Of a DNA stretch of 64,000 nucleotides, positions 17,830 through 26,809 are shown piece by piece (the stretch's first letter is position 1; each line of letters opens with the position of its first letter). The position numbers and the translations under genes were made by a program. The stretch covers positions 158,622 through 222,621 of the forward strand of contig CAMYJT010000002.1 of assembly GCA_947258785.1 (NCBI GenBank), in the 5' to 3' direction. The DNA comes from an uncultured Gammaproteobacteria bacterium (GTDB lineage Bacteria; Pseudomonadota; Gammaproteobacteria; Arenicellales; JAANXG01). The notes under the pieces were generated by a model. The model was not told where the DNA came from. It searched no databases and saw only the letters and a list, made by a program, of their open reading frames with translations.

Positions 17830-19647
17830 TCACGGCAAAGACCGTCTGAGCTCGTGGTGTTCCGGGTAGATGCGGACGCTGGGCACCCTCCCTTGCCTGA
17901 GGTCGTTTTGAATACATTCCCAATAGTCCACGGTCAACAGATCCCCATGCACGTCTCGAAACAAGCGGCTCAGGCCCCGGTCTCGCATTTGCAGACCCGA
18001 TTCTATCTCTTCCGGCAAAAACACAAAGCCGTCTTCAAAATACCATTCGGGTATATCTTCTTCCCCATCAAATCTATCAGTATTGGTGCGGATTTTGACT
18101 TCCGTTAACCGCTCCAAAGCATCGTAATCGTACAAATACACCTTTAGAAATCTGCTCACTCCGTAATTTCTTGCATCGAGATCTTTATTGAAAATATTGG
18201 CCGCCGCGTTGTTTTTAATGCAATAGCCCAAGTTAACAATGACGGTTTCTCTGTCGGCAGTTGATGCGGTCTCCAGAAATACCGGCAGTGGAGTCATTCG
18301 ACGCTGTACGATGAGGTACTTGCAGACAACCGCATCGCGGCGAAGCGACACGCTCATCCCGGACTGATTCAGAAGCTCGTCGAGTAGTTCCGGATCAAAC
18401 CAGCGCCTGTCGAGCTTGAGGTTATAATAGATGAGGTTGTCCAGCATACTGCCGGTACGATTGATTTCATGTACCCGTCGGTACTTGTGCAGCACCGATT
18501 CAATCCCCGCGAATTCGCCCCACTTGTACCCGTCGGTGGGTTTGTCCCGGATTACTTTGAGGTTGTACGCGGACGACGGAGACGAAAAGCCAATGGCCAC
18601 CGTGCCTCGAAATCCGACCGCTGTCTCGAACACCTCCTTGGTAGAGGACAGTTCATTTTTCAGTTCGTTCATGACGGCCACCTTGCCGACATGGTTGTAC
18701 CCTATCGTTGAATAATGCAGCCCTACCGGCCGCGTCGGCATTAGCTTGTGCAAAAACGCGGATAATTCATGGTAGTAGGGGTTGGTGACGTGAAAATTGG
18801 CCAGGGTCGAGCTGAAGATATTGTGAGTGTCCGCCACGGAACACAAAACCGCGTCCACGTATATGCCTCGATCATCATTCAGCAGGGCTATGATGAGGGG
18901 GGCAATCGTCTCATCACCGAGAACCACCCTGCCGACGAGGTAAGCGCCCCGGTTCCGGTAGAGCCCTGCATCAACCATCTCGATGACCCGCGGGGCGGCT
19001 GATGAGACATTCCCCTTATCCAAACGTTGGCGCAGTCGTTCGGCAACCAACTCGGCATCCTCGCGCAAATTACGGTAGCGTGTTTCGAACCGCGGGATGT
19101 TGAGGATTTCGACGATGGCATCCGCTGTCACCCGGCCACCCACTGGAAAAACACGACATATACTGTCAGGCGGATGTCTGACAGCTTGCTGCGGTCCCCG
19201 GAAAGAGTATTCGACAGGCTTCCAATCGCCCTGATATATCTTCCGTCTAACCGAAAGAAAATAAGCAAAGGCGAGATCCGCCTCATAACGTCCTTCGATG
19301 AGCGGCAGGTATTGGCGCTCGATAACATTCCAAAGCGACTCGTCTTCAGCCACAGCCGGAAATACGCGCTTTACCCGCGGCCCTAATTGGTTAATACTGG
19401 CGCTGTACATGGATAAACGTTGCTTACTCAACGCCAGAGACTGCGGCGGACGCCGCTGTTCGAAAGCCCGCCGGGCCCGGTCTGGAATCTGCCTCGACTC
19501 ACGATAGTACTCATCAAAGTTACACAAGATCCACCGCGCCACAATGGCGATCTTTTCGGCGTCTCGATCTGAGCGGGCAAGCTGTTCTGCATACACACCT
19601 TCCTCCGAAGCACAAAATTCCGTTCGCTTAATGGGAACGTTGGTCAT
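17830..19647 (-). CDS. aceK: Isocitrate dehydrogenase kinase/phosphatase, divergent
   Basis: A 605-residue AceK homologue. The family phosphorylates and dephosphorylates isocitrate dehydrogenase, diverting isocitrate to the glyoxylate shunt. Matches run through the length: the regulatory domain's YLVGRVVLG and IYVDAVL, SFSxxFHV-like FHVTNPYYHELSAFLHKLMP, then FETAVGFRGTV with Lys364 in LKVIRD (ATP site), and the catalytic loop NIFNKDLDARNYG, with Asp489, Asn494 and Asp507 (YDYD) keeping the 5- and 13-residue spacing of the E. coli enzyme's D457/N462/D475 as I recall them. The Lys before the Asn in E. coli is Arg here. A GGAGA site lies about eight bases before the ATG. No icd, aceA or aceB is nearby. 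Confidence 0.9.
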   Translation of the reverse strand: MTNVPIKRTEFCASEEGVYAEQLARSDRDAEKIAIVARWILCNFDEYYRESRQIPDRARRAFEQRRPPQSLALSKQRLSMYSASINQLGPRVKRVFPAVAEDESLWNVIERQYLPLIEGRYEADLAFAYFLSVRRKIYQGDWKPVEYSFRGPQQAVRHPPDSICRVFPVGGRVTADAIVEILNIPRFETRYRNLREDAELVAERLRQRLDKGNVSSAAPRVIEMVDAGLYRNRGAYLVGRVVLGDETIAPLIIALLNDDRGIYVDAVLCSVADTHNIFSSTLANFHVTNPYYHELSAFLHKLMPTRPVGLHYSTIGYNHVGKVAVMNELKNELSSTKEVFETAVGFRGTVAIGFSSPSSAYNLKVIRDKPTDGYKWGEFAGIESVLHKYRRVHEINRTGSMLDNLIYYNLKLDRRWFDPELLDELLNQSGMSVSLRRDAVVCKYLIVQRRMTPLPVFLETASTADRETVIVNLGYCIKNNAAANIFNKDLDARNYGVSRFLKVYLYDYDALERLTEVKIRTNTDRFDGEEDIPEWYFEDGFVFLPEEIESGLQMRDRGLSRLFRDVHGDLLTVDYWECIQNDLRQGRVPSVRIYPEHHELRRSLP

Positions 19648-19780
19648 AACGGTCTCCGGCGGCTAGACGCTTGCACAGCCGATCCCCGTTGATCCGGATA
19701 GGCGCGAACCCAGCGACCAAGCATCTTTACGAAGGTCGTTCGAATTCTTCATTCAAAACCCGTATTGGCTTCGCCTTCAG

Positions 19781-20024
19781 CCCGGATATTGCACCAAAGA
19801 TCCCGGACGATGGCGAAGAGTTCGGACGATAAGAACGCCGCGCTGGAATAAAACGCGCGGTCAACTGTGAGTTGAGTGAAGCGCAAGCCCAGGCGTTCGG
19901 GATCGAGCCAGGGCCGGAACAAGCGACTGCCCCGACACAGCGTGTCCTCCAAAGTACTGATCGACTTTCTGATTCCGAACAACTTGCTGGCCTTTGGTTA
20001 CGCCGCCTTGGTGCAGCATCAAGG
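19781..20024 (-). mobile_element. Near-complete decayed short interspersed element
   Basis: About 244 bp from CCCGGATATTGCACCAAAGA to GCCGCCTTGGTGCAGCATC plus AAGG. Both ends are diverged copies of the terminal repeat seen at 54836-55078, and the interior shares GATCCCGGACGATGGCGAAG, GCCGCGCTGGAAT, TGAGTTGAGTGAAGCGCAAG and CAGGCGTTCGGGATCGAGCC. On the minus strand the low-coordinate end encodes ELFAIVRDLWCNIRA, resembling a transposase C-terminus. It sits alone in the 517-bp gap between aceK and the GDT1-family gene; nothing else was seen in that gap. Confidence 0.75.
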
Positions 20025-20164
20025 TTGGCCGACTCGTGGCAATAGACGGCTTAAGTATCACGGATAGCGCCGAAGCACCAAGCCACACGCACAACACCGA
20101 TGGTACACGCGGCGACCCGTGCCGGCCACCAGCCCTTACCATCACCAGCTGCAGTCAAGGCCAA

Positions 20165-20437
20165 TCACACCTTGAACAGAATCCACGCACCTATTCCAAT
20201 GAAACCAATCCCGGCGATGTAACGCAAAGTCCGTTCGTTGATGTACGCGGATAATAAACCCCCGGCAATCACTCCGATCGCCGACGCGACGATGAGCGCG
20301 AGAGATGCCGCCGTAAACACTGTGAGTTTACTCACATTGCGATCCGCGGCAAACAGCATGGTGGCAAGCTGAGTTTTATCCCCAAGTTCGGCAATAAACA
20401 CAGCAGTAAACACGGTGAGAAAGATTTTGTAGTCCAT
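20165..20437 (-). CDS. GDT1/UPF0016 family transporter, single-domain
   Basis: A 90-residue protein with three membrane helices and the family hallmark ELGDKTQLATM near residue 18-27. GDT1/TMEM165/Mnx proteins move Mn2+ or Ca2+; most carry two such domains with about 200 residues, while this is one half, which in bacteria is thought to work as a dimer or hetero-pair. No second half is encoded alongside. I looked upstream for a yybP-ykoY manganese riboswitch and did not find its conserved core. A promoter candidate is at 20525-20554. Confidence 0.88.
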   Translation of the reverse strand: MDYKIFLTVFTAVFIAELGDKTQLATMLFAADRNVSKLTVFTAASLALIVASAIGVIAGGLLSAYINERTLRYIAGIGFIGIGAWILFKV

Positions 20438-20524
20438 AGCCTGATTCGAGTGTCGACGGAGCTGACCCAGATTTACTGATACCAGAGTGAGATGTAGTCG
20501 CGCGTTTGCGCACGCTTGGCCCCT

Positions 20525-20554
20525 GGTATACGGCGTTAGGGTGAATCAAGTCAA
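20525..20554 (-). promoter_or_regulatory. Candidate sigma70 promoter for the GDT1-family gene
   Basis: Read on the minus strand: TTGACT, 18-bp spacer, TATACC, leaving about 80 bases of leader before the ATG at 20437. Judged by eye only. Confidence 0.4.
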
Positions 20555-20800
20555 CTCAGCGCGGTAAAACAAAGCCTTGCAGGTGGAGCGAATTGGTTTG
20601 GGTAGTGCAGTAAGGCAGCTAAAAATTGTATGTGGCCCGCCCAGCACCCTGGTCAAACACCGACATCCGAAGCTGCCGGAAACCGGTCAACAAGCCCTGA
20701 CCGGCACCCGACCGCCGATCAGTCCATACAATAAGATGAGAGTGCAGTCATCCGCTGTGCGCCTTTACAAGGATCTGATCTGGCGTTTTACTCTGCATCC
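20555..20800. other. Intergenic stretch between divergent genes
   Basis: No supported gene or structured element was seen between the promoter candidate of the GDT1 gene and the RatA/COQ10-like start at 20801. Confidence 0.4.
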
Positions 20801-21232
20801 ATGGGATTGTATCGAACACGCCGGGAAGTCCCTTGGTCGTCACTGCAGGCCTATCAGGTGGTTGCCGACGTCGAACGTTATCCGGAGTTTCTGCCGGGCT
20901 GGCGCCGGGTTAAGGTCATCTGTGCCCGGAACAACCTTGCTGAGGTGGAACAGGACATCGGAATTGGCCCTTTGTCGATGCATTTTATGTCGACGGCGGA
21001 GTATTCCCCGAACGAAGGGATTGAGATCCGGTCCCACAACGGTCCGTTCTCGCGCCTGGATTTGAAGTGGGCATTCACGCCCACGACCGGGGGCTGCCTG
21101 GTCGATCTCTCGGTATCGGTATCGTTCCGCTCGGGTCTGCTCGACCAGGCGAGCCGCCGCCTCATTGAACCGATGGTCTACCGCATTATGGAGGCCTTCG
21201 AGAGGCGCGCACGGGACCTTTACCAGCCGTAG
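20801..21232 (+). CDS. RatA/COQ10-like START-domain protein
   Basis: A 143-residue SRPBCC-fold protein. The N-terminal QVVADVERYPEFLPGWRRVKV and the C-terminal LIEPMVYRIMEAFERRARDLY are typical of the COQ10/RatA (YfjG) family, whose members bind hydrophobic ligands such as ubiquinone or, in E. coli RatA, are reported to affect ribosome association. The central FSRLDLKWAFTP segment forms part of the lipid-binding sheet. No ratB-type gene adjoins it. Its 3' end overlaps the convergent His-rich protein gene by 13 bp. Confidence 0.85.
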   Translation: MGLYRTRREVPWSSLQAYQVVADVERYPEFLPGWRRVKVICARNNLAEVEQDIGIGPLSMHFMSTAEYSPNEGIEIRSHNGPFSRLDLKWAFTPTTGGCLVDLSVSVSFRSGLLDQASRRLIEPMVYRIMEAFERRARDLYQP

Positions 21233-21561
21233 TTCCAGCGCCGACGATCGTGTCGATGGCCCCGGCGATGGTCACGATGCCCATGTCTGTGTCCCCGCCA
21301 GCGATGCGCAAAGTGCCGGTGCGGACGGTGCCGCCATCCGTACCCAGGACCGTGATGCCCGCGGTAGCGGTGGCCCCTCCGGTAATGCCGATGCTCGTGG
21401 TGACGGGAACCCTCGTACCCGAAGAACGACCAGCCGCTTCCATAGTACGGTTCACCAAAGCGAAAACCGAAACCGTAACCGTCTGCCAGCGCCACGCCGG
21501 TCGGCGCCAGGACCAGGACCATCGTCGAGCCGATCAATATCTGTCTGATTCGCTTGTTCAT
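21220..21561 (-). CDS. Secreted His/Arg/Gly-rich small protein
   Basis: A 113-residue protein with an N-terminal signal peptide (MNKRIRQILIGSTMVLVL, cleavage likely after VALA). The mature part begins with an aromatic/Gly segment (YGFGFRFGEPYYGSGW) and then becomes a long run in which His and Arg alternate with Gly and Tyr. Such low-complexity exported proteins may bind metal ions, but this is only an inference from composition. No homologous family is named here. Its stop overlaps the COQ10-like gene on the other strand. Confidence 0.75.
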   Translation of the reverse strand: MNKRIRQILIGSTMVLVLAPTGVALADGYGFGFRFGEPYYGSGWSFFGYEGSRHHEHRHYRRGHRYRGHHGPGYGWRHRPHRHFAHRWRGHRHGHRDHRRGHRHDRRRWNYGW

Positions 21562-21737
21562 TTCTAACCCTCGCTCGCTATATCATAGGCGCCATGCTAC
21601 TCGGGGCGCCTGAACGAGCCCTGAACCCAAACTGAACGAGGCTATGCCAGTCGCGCCGCCGGCCGGCGGCTTGTGACACAGCAACCGCCACCGGTAATAA
21701 TAAGCAATTGATCAAATTAAGGTTTTCGGAAAATTAA

Positions 21738-22367
21738 ATGAACAAACCGCGTCATCTGCTGGCCAACAACAAAAAGTGGGCAGCGGCAATGAAAAAAGCC
21801 AATCCAACTTTCTTCGCCGAGTTGGCCAAATTACAGCAACCCGAATACTTGTGGATCGGGTGCGCCGACAGCCGTGTCCCGGCGAATGAAATCGTCGGCC
21901 TGCTGCCGGGTGAGATGTTTGTGCACCGAAACATTGCCAATGTCGTGGTCCACACCGATCTCAACTGCCTGTCAGTTCTGCAGTTCGCGGTGGATGCCTT
22001 GAAGATTAAACACATTATCGTCTGCGGGCACTATGGCTGCGGTGGAGTCAAGGCGGCGATGGAAAACAACGATCACGGACTTCTCGAGGCCTGGCTGGCC
22101 AACATCAAAGACGTGCAACTGTTGCATCGGGCCGAACTCGAAGAAACATTGACCATGGGAACCAGATTCGACCGGCTGTGCGAATTCAACGTCATTGAGC
22201 AGGTCACCAACGTGTGCCGGACCAATATAGTTCAGCAGGCGTGGCATCGCGGTCAACAGCTGGCCGTGCACGGCTGGATATACGAGATTGGTGATGGAAT
22301 ACTGCAGGATCTGGATGTAACCATCAACAGCCTTGAACAGCTGCCCGCCTACTTCAGACTGACCTGA
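21738..22367 (+). CDS. can: Beta-class carbonic anhydrase
   Basis: A 209-residue cytoplasmic enzyme interconverting CO2 and bicarbonate. Zinc ligands are visible as the Cys of IGCADSRVPAN and the His and Cys of CGHYGCGGV, with the Asp-Arg dyad in ADSR. The overall pattern, including GLLPGEMFVHRNIANVV and VHGWIYEIGDG near the end, is that of E. coli Can (YadF). It stands alone before hisG, from which it is separated by about 140 bp. Confidence 0.96.
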   Translation: MNKPRHLLANNKKWAAAMKKANPTFFAELAKLQQPEYLWIGCADSRVPANEIVGLLPGEMFVHRNIANVVVHTDLNCLSVLQFAVDALKIKHIIVCGHYGCGGVKAAMENNDHGLLEAWLANIKDVQLLHRAELEETLTMGTRFDRLCEFNVIEQVTNVCRTNIVQQAWHRGQQLAVHGWIYEIGDGILQDLDVTINSLEQLPAYFRLT

Positions 22368-22511
22368 CCGCCATGTCACACCCGATAGGCACAAAGTGAA
22401 ATCTTTCCCTGTGAGCAAACTTATACGTATTTGGCCTCATCCAAGCGCCGTGTCTCGTACCCTGAGAGCGAATCAAGGTGGGAGTCCGGTCAGTCATCTC
22501 GAGGATTGAGC

Positions 22512-23384
22512 ATGCGTAAGCTGAAACTCGGCATACCTAAAGGCAGCCTGGAATCGGCCACCATCGAGCTGTTTGGTCGCGCCGGCTGGGACATCCGCTC
22601 GCGATCCCGTAATTACTTTCCACAGATCGATGATCCGGAGATCTCATGCGCGCTGGTCCGTTCTCAGGAAATGGCGGTGTACGTGGCCAACGGCACGCTC
22701 GACATCGGCTTGACCGGTTTGGATTGGATTCTCGAGAACGACGTCGATGTCGTAGAGGTGTGTGATTTGGTCTACTCGAAAAGTTCCGATCGTCCATGTC
22801 GTTGGGTGTTAGTGGTGCCTCAAGATTCGCCAATTCAGTCCCTGCAGGACCTAAACGGCAAGAAGATCGCCACAGAACTCGTTAACTTCACGCGTCGCTA
22901 TCTGGAACAGCATGGCATCGAGGCCAAAGTTGAATTTTCATGGGGCGCGACCGAGGCAAAGGCCGTTGAAGGTCTGGTCGACGCCGTCGTCGAAATCACC
23001 GAGACCGGAAATACGATCAAGGCCCACGGATTACGTATCGTTTGCGAACTATTGCAGACACATACCCGGCTGATTGCCAACCAGGGCGCTTTGAATGATC
23101 CGTGGAAGAAACAAAAGATCGACCAGATTGCGCTGCTGTTGCAGGCGTCGCTGCGGGCGCATCAAAAGGTCGCTTTGAGCATGAACGTGCCGAAGGGCAA
23201 GATCGCCAAACTCGTCGCACTGCTGCCGAGCCTGCACGCCCCGACCGTAAGTCACCTGTATGGTGAAGGGTGGTTGGCGGTCGAGACGGTTGTCGACAGT
23301 GACAAGGTGCGGGACCTGATACCACGCTTGCGCGCGGCCGGTGCGGAGGGAATACTCGAATACGAACTACGGAAAATCGTGTAG
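22512..23384 (+). CDS. hisG: ATP phosphoribosyltransferase, long form
   Basis: A 290-residue HisG of the long type, the first and feedback-controlled step of histidine synthesis (ATP + PRPP to phosphoribosyl-ATP). The two-lobed catalytic domain includes LGIPKGSLESAT, GLTGLDWILE and the PRPP site EITETGNTIKAHGL; the last 75 residues (from about KVALSMNVPKGK) form the ACT-like regulatory domain that binds histidine, so no HisZ is needed. The ATG at 22512 follows a GAGGA site by six bases; an upstream in-frame Met at 22431 is not supported. The other his genes are not in the window. Confidence 0.95.
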   Translation: MRKLKLGIPKGSLESATIELFGRAGWDIRSRSRNYFPQIDDPEISCALVRSQEMAVYVANGTLDIGLTGLDWILENDVDVVEVCDLVYSKSSDRPCRWVLVVPQDSPIQSLQDLNGKKIATELVNFTRRYLEQHGIEAKVEFSWGATEAKAVEGLVDAVVEITETGNTIKAHGLRIVCELLQTHTRLIANQGALNDPWKKQKIDQIALLLQASLRAHQKVALSMNVPKGKIAKLVALLPSLHAPTVSHLYGEGWLAVETVVDSDKVRDLIPRLRAAGAEGILEYELRKIV

Positions 23385-23661
23385 CGGCCCGGCCGCAGCC
23401 GTAACCGCCACTCGCCGAACAGAATTACCGATGACCGCGCCAAAGGCATTTCAAGGTGTTGAGCGTGGCCCTTCGATTGGCGGTAGATCGCAGTGCGGCG
23501 ACCGGATACGCCTCGGGACTGCGCACTTTACATAGGGTGCGATGACCGCTAAGGTAACCTCCGATCAGCCCGCAATCGGCATCGTGAATCCGTGATCTGG
23601 CAATGAGCGTAACCTCTGTGCCGCACTCACCCCGTCAATCGAAGACCGGGCGTTCCGCGTG

Positions 23662-24018
23662 ATGTCCGTGCTCGGCTTACTTTATACACTGCTCATCGGC
23701 GCTATGCTGTCGTTATTCACAATCCTGCTGGCGGTTGCCATTGGCCGCAACGTCAAGACGGGCAACCGCTATCGGGCAGAACTGGCCCGGCGTATCGAAC
23801 AGTTGAGACTGTCCGGCATGTTCAAAGCACTGGGTATCGACGTTGATCAACTGCTGCACCAACGCCCCATCGCCGAGATCGATGCGCAACTGCGGCGTTG
23901 CGCGGAGTGCACGAAAAAGACTAGCTGCGACGAAGATTTGGCGGGCGGCGAGACCCCTACACCTGAGAACTATTGCCCGAATTACCCGCACCTCACCGCC
24001 GAGCAGAGAAATCCATAG
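23662..24018 (+). CDS. DUF6455-like small membrane-anchored protein
   Basis: A 118-residue protein with one N-terminal membrane helix (LLYTLLIGAMLSLFTILLAVAIG) followed by a charged helical segment and a Cys-containing core, FKALGIDVDQLL through RRCAECTKKTSCDEDLA and YCPNYPHL. The CxxC...C pattern and GIDVDQL context resemble DUF6455, whose role is unknown. A GTG immediately upstream at 23659 is an alternative start. It is convergent with the pilin gene. Confidence 0.6.
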   Translation: MSVLGLLYTLLIGAMLSLFTILLAVAIGRNVKTGNRYRAELARRIEQLRLSGMFKALGIDVDQLLHQRPIAEIDAQLRRCAECTKKTSCDEDLAGGETPTPENYCPNYPHLTAEQRNP

Positions 24019-24049
24019 GCCCGTGGGCTGCGGACGACCAAGGTCCGCC

Positions 24050-24469
24050 TCACGAGCGGCAATTAGCGGGCAGATATCGGCTCGGAATGGCCGCGCTGGC
24101 GCATCTCCACCGTATCGCACCTTTCCCGGCTTCTGGAATAAGATCGATTGATTTTCCATCGATGGCGGGATCGCGAGCGTAAGTCACCCTGATTACACCG
24201 TTGTTGATTACGGCGACGCTGCTCACATGATCGCCGTTTATGCCTTCCGCGTCCGGCAGACCGGCTGCAGAATTGGTTTCCGGTGCCTTTCCATTGGCTT
24301 GCCAGGTGTCGGCGACCGCAACCTTGGCTGCCGCCGAGAGCTGTAATCCTTCGACCACCTTGGTCCGGACCTTGTACCCCTGATAAACCGGTAGCGCAAT
24401 CGAGGCAAGGAGGCCGACGATCGCGACCACCACCGTGAGTTCGATCAGCGTGAAACCTCGTGGTCCCAT
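24050..24469 (-). CDS. Type IV pilin PilA-like
   Basis: A 139-residue type IVa major-pilin-like protein. The prepilin peptidase site is MGPRG/FTLIELTVVVAIVG, with a five-residue leader, Glu5 of the mature protein, and the hydrophobic N-terminal helix. Near the end the pair of cysteines in RWRCAS and PANCR would form the D-region disulfide loop. The start at 24469 is chosen because it gives the short leader expected; in-frame sequence upstream to 24619 is not pilin-like. No assembly genes (pilB, C, D) are in the window, so it may be an orphan or minor pilin. Confidence 0.88.
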   Translation of the reverse strand: MGPRGFTLIELTVVVAIVGLLASIALPVYQGYKVRTKVVEGLQLSAAAKVAVADTWQANGKAPETNSAAGLPDAEGINGDHVSSVAVINNGVIRVTYARDPAIDGKSIDLIPEAGKGAIRWRCASAAIPSRYLPANCRS

Positions 24470-24809
24470 CTGTGAGTCGATGTATCTGCCCGTATCGATT
24501 GGTGCGACCGATGCACGAGTGCCGCGGAACTGACTTGTTGGGCATAGGCCCAAGCGGCTTCCCGCTTTGCGCAGCCTTCCGAGTGCAGAGCGCTTATGGA
24601 TCGCGATAGTTGAGACCAAGCATGAAACGTACCAGATCTGAGCGCAACCGGGAACGCTAAAAATAAACCATTTTAATTCAATAAGTTAAGAATCAAACGA
24701 GGCGCAGTATGGAGGACGAGACCGGGGCCCGGCTGGATCGATATGACGTTTTTTGTCAGCATGTTGACGCGTCCTCGTCGTCCTGCCCACGATCCGGTGT
24801 GCGGCCTGC

Positions 24810-25940
24810 TCAGTCGTTCATCCTGAAGTGCTTGCTCAATCTGAGGCCTTGCTGCTGGTAGTGCGATCGCAATGCCTGTCCGTAGACTCGTTCGGCGGGC
24901 TCGGTGAGCGGCTCGAACACCAGACGGCCGACGACCTGACCGTGTTCGATCACGAACGGTACCTCGAACGACCGCACTTCCAGGACGGCACGGGCACCTT
25001 GGCCGCCGGCCTCGGGATCCCCAAAGCCGGGATCGAAAAACCCCGCGTAATGCACACGGAACTCGCCCATTAGGGTGTCGTAGGCCATCATCTCGGCAGC
25101 GTACCCGACCGGCACACGCACCGGATCTTTAGAAACGAGGATGTAGAACTCGCCGGGATCCAGGATCAAACCCGCACCATTTCGGGTGTAGACCGGATCC
25201 CAGAAATCGTTGACCGGATAGTAATCGGTTCGGTCCAGGTCAATGAGTCCGGCGTGGGCCTTGGCCCGGTAACCCACCAATCCGGATTCCGGATCACCGC
25301 TCACATCGACACGCACCGGAGCGCCGTTCTTAATCTCGCGCTCATCCAGATTAGCATCGATGACTCGATGCTCCTGTTGCAAGTGCCTGAGAATCGCGTC
25401 CGATTTCGCAGGTTCGCCGCAGCGGATACGCAGTTGTCCCAGACGGCTGCCCTCGCGGACCAGTACGCTGAAGGTGCGCGGCGCAATCTCTGCGTACAGG
25501 GGACCCGCGTAACCGGCGGGGACTTGATCGAACTCGACACCGTGATCGGTGATCAAGCGTGTGAAGACGTCCAACCGCCCGGTAGAACTCTTCGGATTCC
25601 CGGCGGCCGACAGTTCGCCGGTCAACTCCAGACTCTCCATCAGCGGCACAATATAGACACAACCCTTCTCCAGCACCGCGCCGCCGGTGATGTCAATCGC
25701 ATACACACCCAAGGCCTCTAACCTGTCCCGAACCGTGGCCCGCCGGCCGGGCAGAAAACTCGCGCGAACGCGGTAAGCACGGTGGCCAAGCCGCAGATCC
25801 AGGCTTGCCGGCTGCAGCTGATCATCCTGTATCGGTTGCAAGGCCTTGATGTGCCCCGCCTGTATCAGGCGGCTCAGCGCTTGCGACGGCAGCACGCCCG
25901 GGGTACCGGTGGCGGGCTTGCGGGGCGGTGGATCCCTCAT
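24810..25940 (-). CDS. dcd: 2'-deoxycytidine 5'-triphosphate deaminase, tandem-domain
   Basis: A 376-residue protein of two consecutive dUTPase/dCTP-deaminase folds. The first starts PASLDLRLGHRAYRVRA and has NPKSSTGRLDVFTRLI with the catalytic-type SSxGR motif; the second has GLIDL, the GAGLILDPGEFYILVSKD segment, and HYAGFFDPGFGD near the end. The family converts dCTP to dUTP and ammonia, feeding dTMP synthesis. An alternative GTG start lies at 25994. It follows the ribonucleotide reductase genes on the same strand by about 140 bp, consistent with one dNTP block. Confidence 0.88.
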   Translation of the reverse strand: MRDPPPRKPATGTPGVLPSQALSRLIQAGHIKALQPIQDDQLQPASLDLRLGHRAYRVRASFLPGRRATVRDRLEALGVYAIDITGGAVLEKGCVYIVPLMESLELTGELSAAGNPKSSTGRLDVFTRLITDHGVEFDQVPAGYAGPLYAEIAPRTFSVLVREGSRLGQLRIRCGEPAKSDAILRHLQQEHRVIDANLDEREIKNGAPVRVDVSGDPESGLVGYRAKAHAGLIDLDRTDYYPVNDFWDPVYTRNGAGLILDPGEFYILVSKDPVRVPVGYAAEMMAYDTLMGEFRVHYAGFFDPGFGDPEAGGQGARAVLEVRSFEVPFVIEHGQVVGRLVFEPLTEPAERVYGQALRSHYQQQGLRLSKHFRMND

Positions 25941-26078
25941 GTCGGCTTGGGACTGTATCTCCCCGGTGTACGAAGAACTCGAATTCAGCGGCACAAGCGG
26001 TTTACCGGCGCTAACTCAACGTGCAGCCGTACTCACACGCCCACTGACTCGCTGCGGGCGGAATACTCGTACAGGCTC

Positions 26079-26774
26079 CTAGCTGCAATTGGATTCACCA
26101 CAGTTGAGACAGGTCATGCAACCGTCGAGCTTGACCACCGCCTTGGTGCTGCATTTGTTGCACAAAGAAGCAGAGGCAGGAAACTCATCGTCTTCGGCAG
26201 CGGCTTGCGTCACCTGCGCATACTTGGCGCGGGCCTCCTGGATGTGGCGTTTCTGGTAGGTGTCCATTTCGCAGTCTTCCAACAGTCCGATTTCCTTCAG
26301 GTGGCACTCGATGATATCGCCCAATTCGGCGACGATGGACGGCACGTAACGGCCACCCTTTTTGAAATACCCGCCCCTGGGATCGAACACCGAGCGCAGC
26401 TCCTCGACCAGAAACGTTACGTCACCTCCCTTTCTGAATACCGCCGACATAATCCTGGTCAAGGCCACTATCCACTGGAAGTGGTCCATATTCTTTGAAT
26501 TGATGAAGATCTCAAACGGGCGCCGGAGCTCGTGTTCGGTGCCGGGGTTGAGCACGATATCATTAATCGTGACGTACATCGCATGCTCGGAAGCCGGCGT
26601 CTTATTCACCTTGTAGGTGTGTCCTTCGAGGACCGGCGGCCGCTCGAGTTTTTCGTGCATATGAATCACATCGGCACCGGGTCGCTCCGTTGCGGCCACT
26701 TCCGGGGCGGCCGCCTCGACACCTTCGTCGCACACACGATAGTCGACAATGCGTTTATCTATTTTGATCGTCAT
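26079..26774 (-). CDS. TSCPD/zinc-ribbon subunit of B12-dependent ribonucleotide reductase
   Basis: A 231-residue protein matching the C-terminal region that in many bacteria is fused to NrdJ. The middle is a TSCPD-type domain (KVNKTPASEHAMYVTINDIV, then HFQWIVALTRIMSAVFRKGGD), and the end has a zinc-ribbon-like CNKCSTKAVVKLDG followed by CMTCLNCGESNC. Here it is a separate gene, starting 36 bp after the nrdJ stop with a GGTGGAG site. It probably completes or regulates the reductase and may supply the redox-active cysteines that reduce the active site. Confidence 0.85.
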   Translation of the reverse strand: MTIKIDKRIVDYRVCDEGVEAAAPEVAATERPGADVIHMHEKLERPPVLEGHTYKVNKTPASEHAMYVTINDIVLNPGTEHELRRPFEIFINSKNMDHFQWIVALTRIMSAVFRKGGDVTFLVEELRSVFDPRGGYFKKGGRYVPSIVAELGDIIECHLKEIGLLEDCEMDTYQKRHIQEARAKYAQVTQAAAEDDEFPASASLCNKCSTKAVVKLDGCMTCLNCGESNCS

Positions 26775-26809
26775 AACTCCACCTCTTTCATCTGGGCTCA
26801 ACGGGCCGG

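Noticed and set aside
20438..20576. Manganese (yybP-ykoY) riboswitch upstream of the GDT1-family gene
   Set aside because: The family often has one, but the conserved GGGGAGUAGC-type core and its partner segment were not found on the leader strand.
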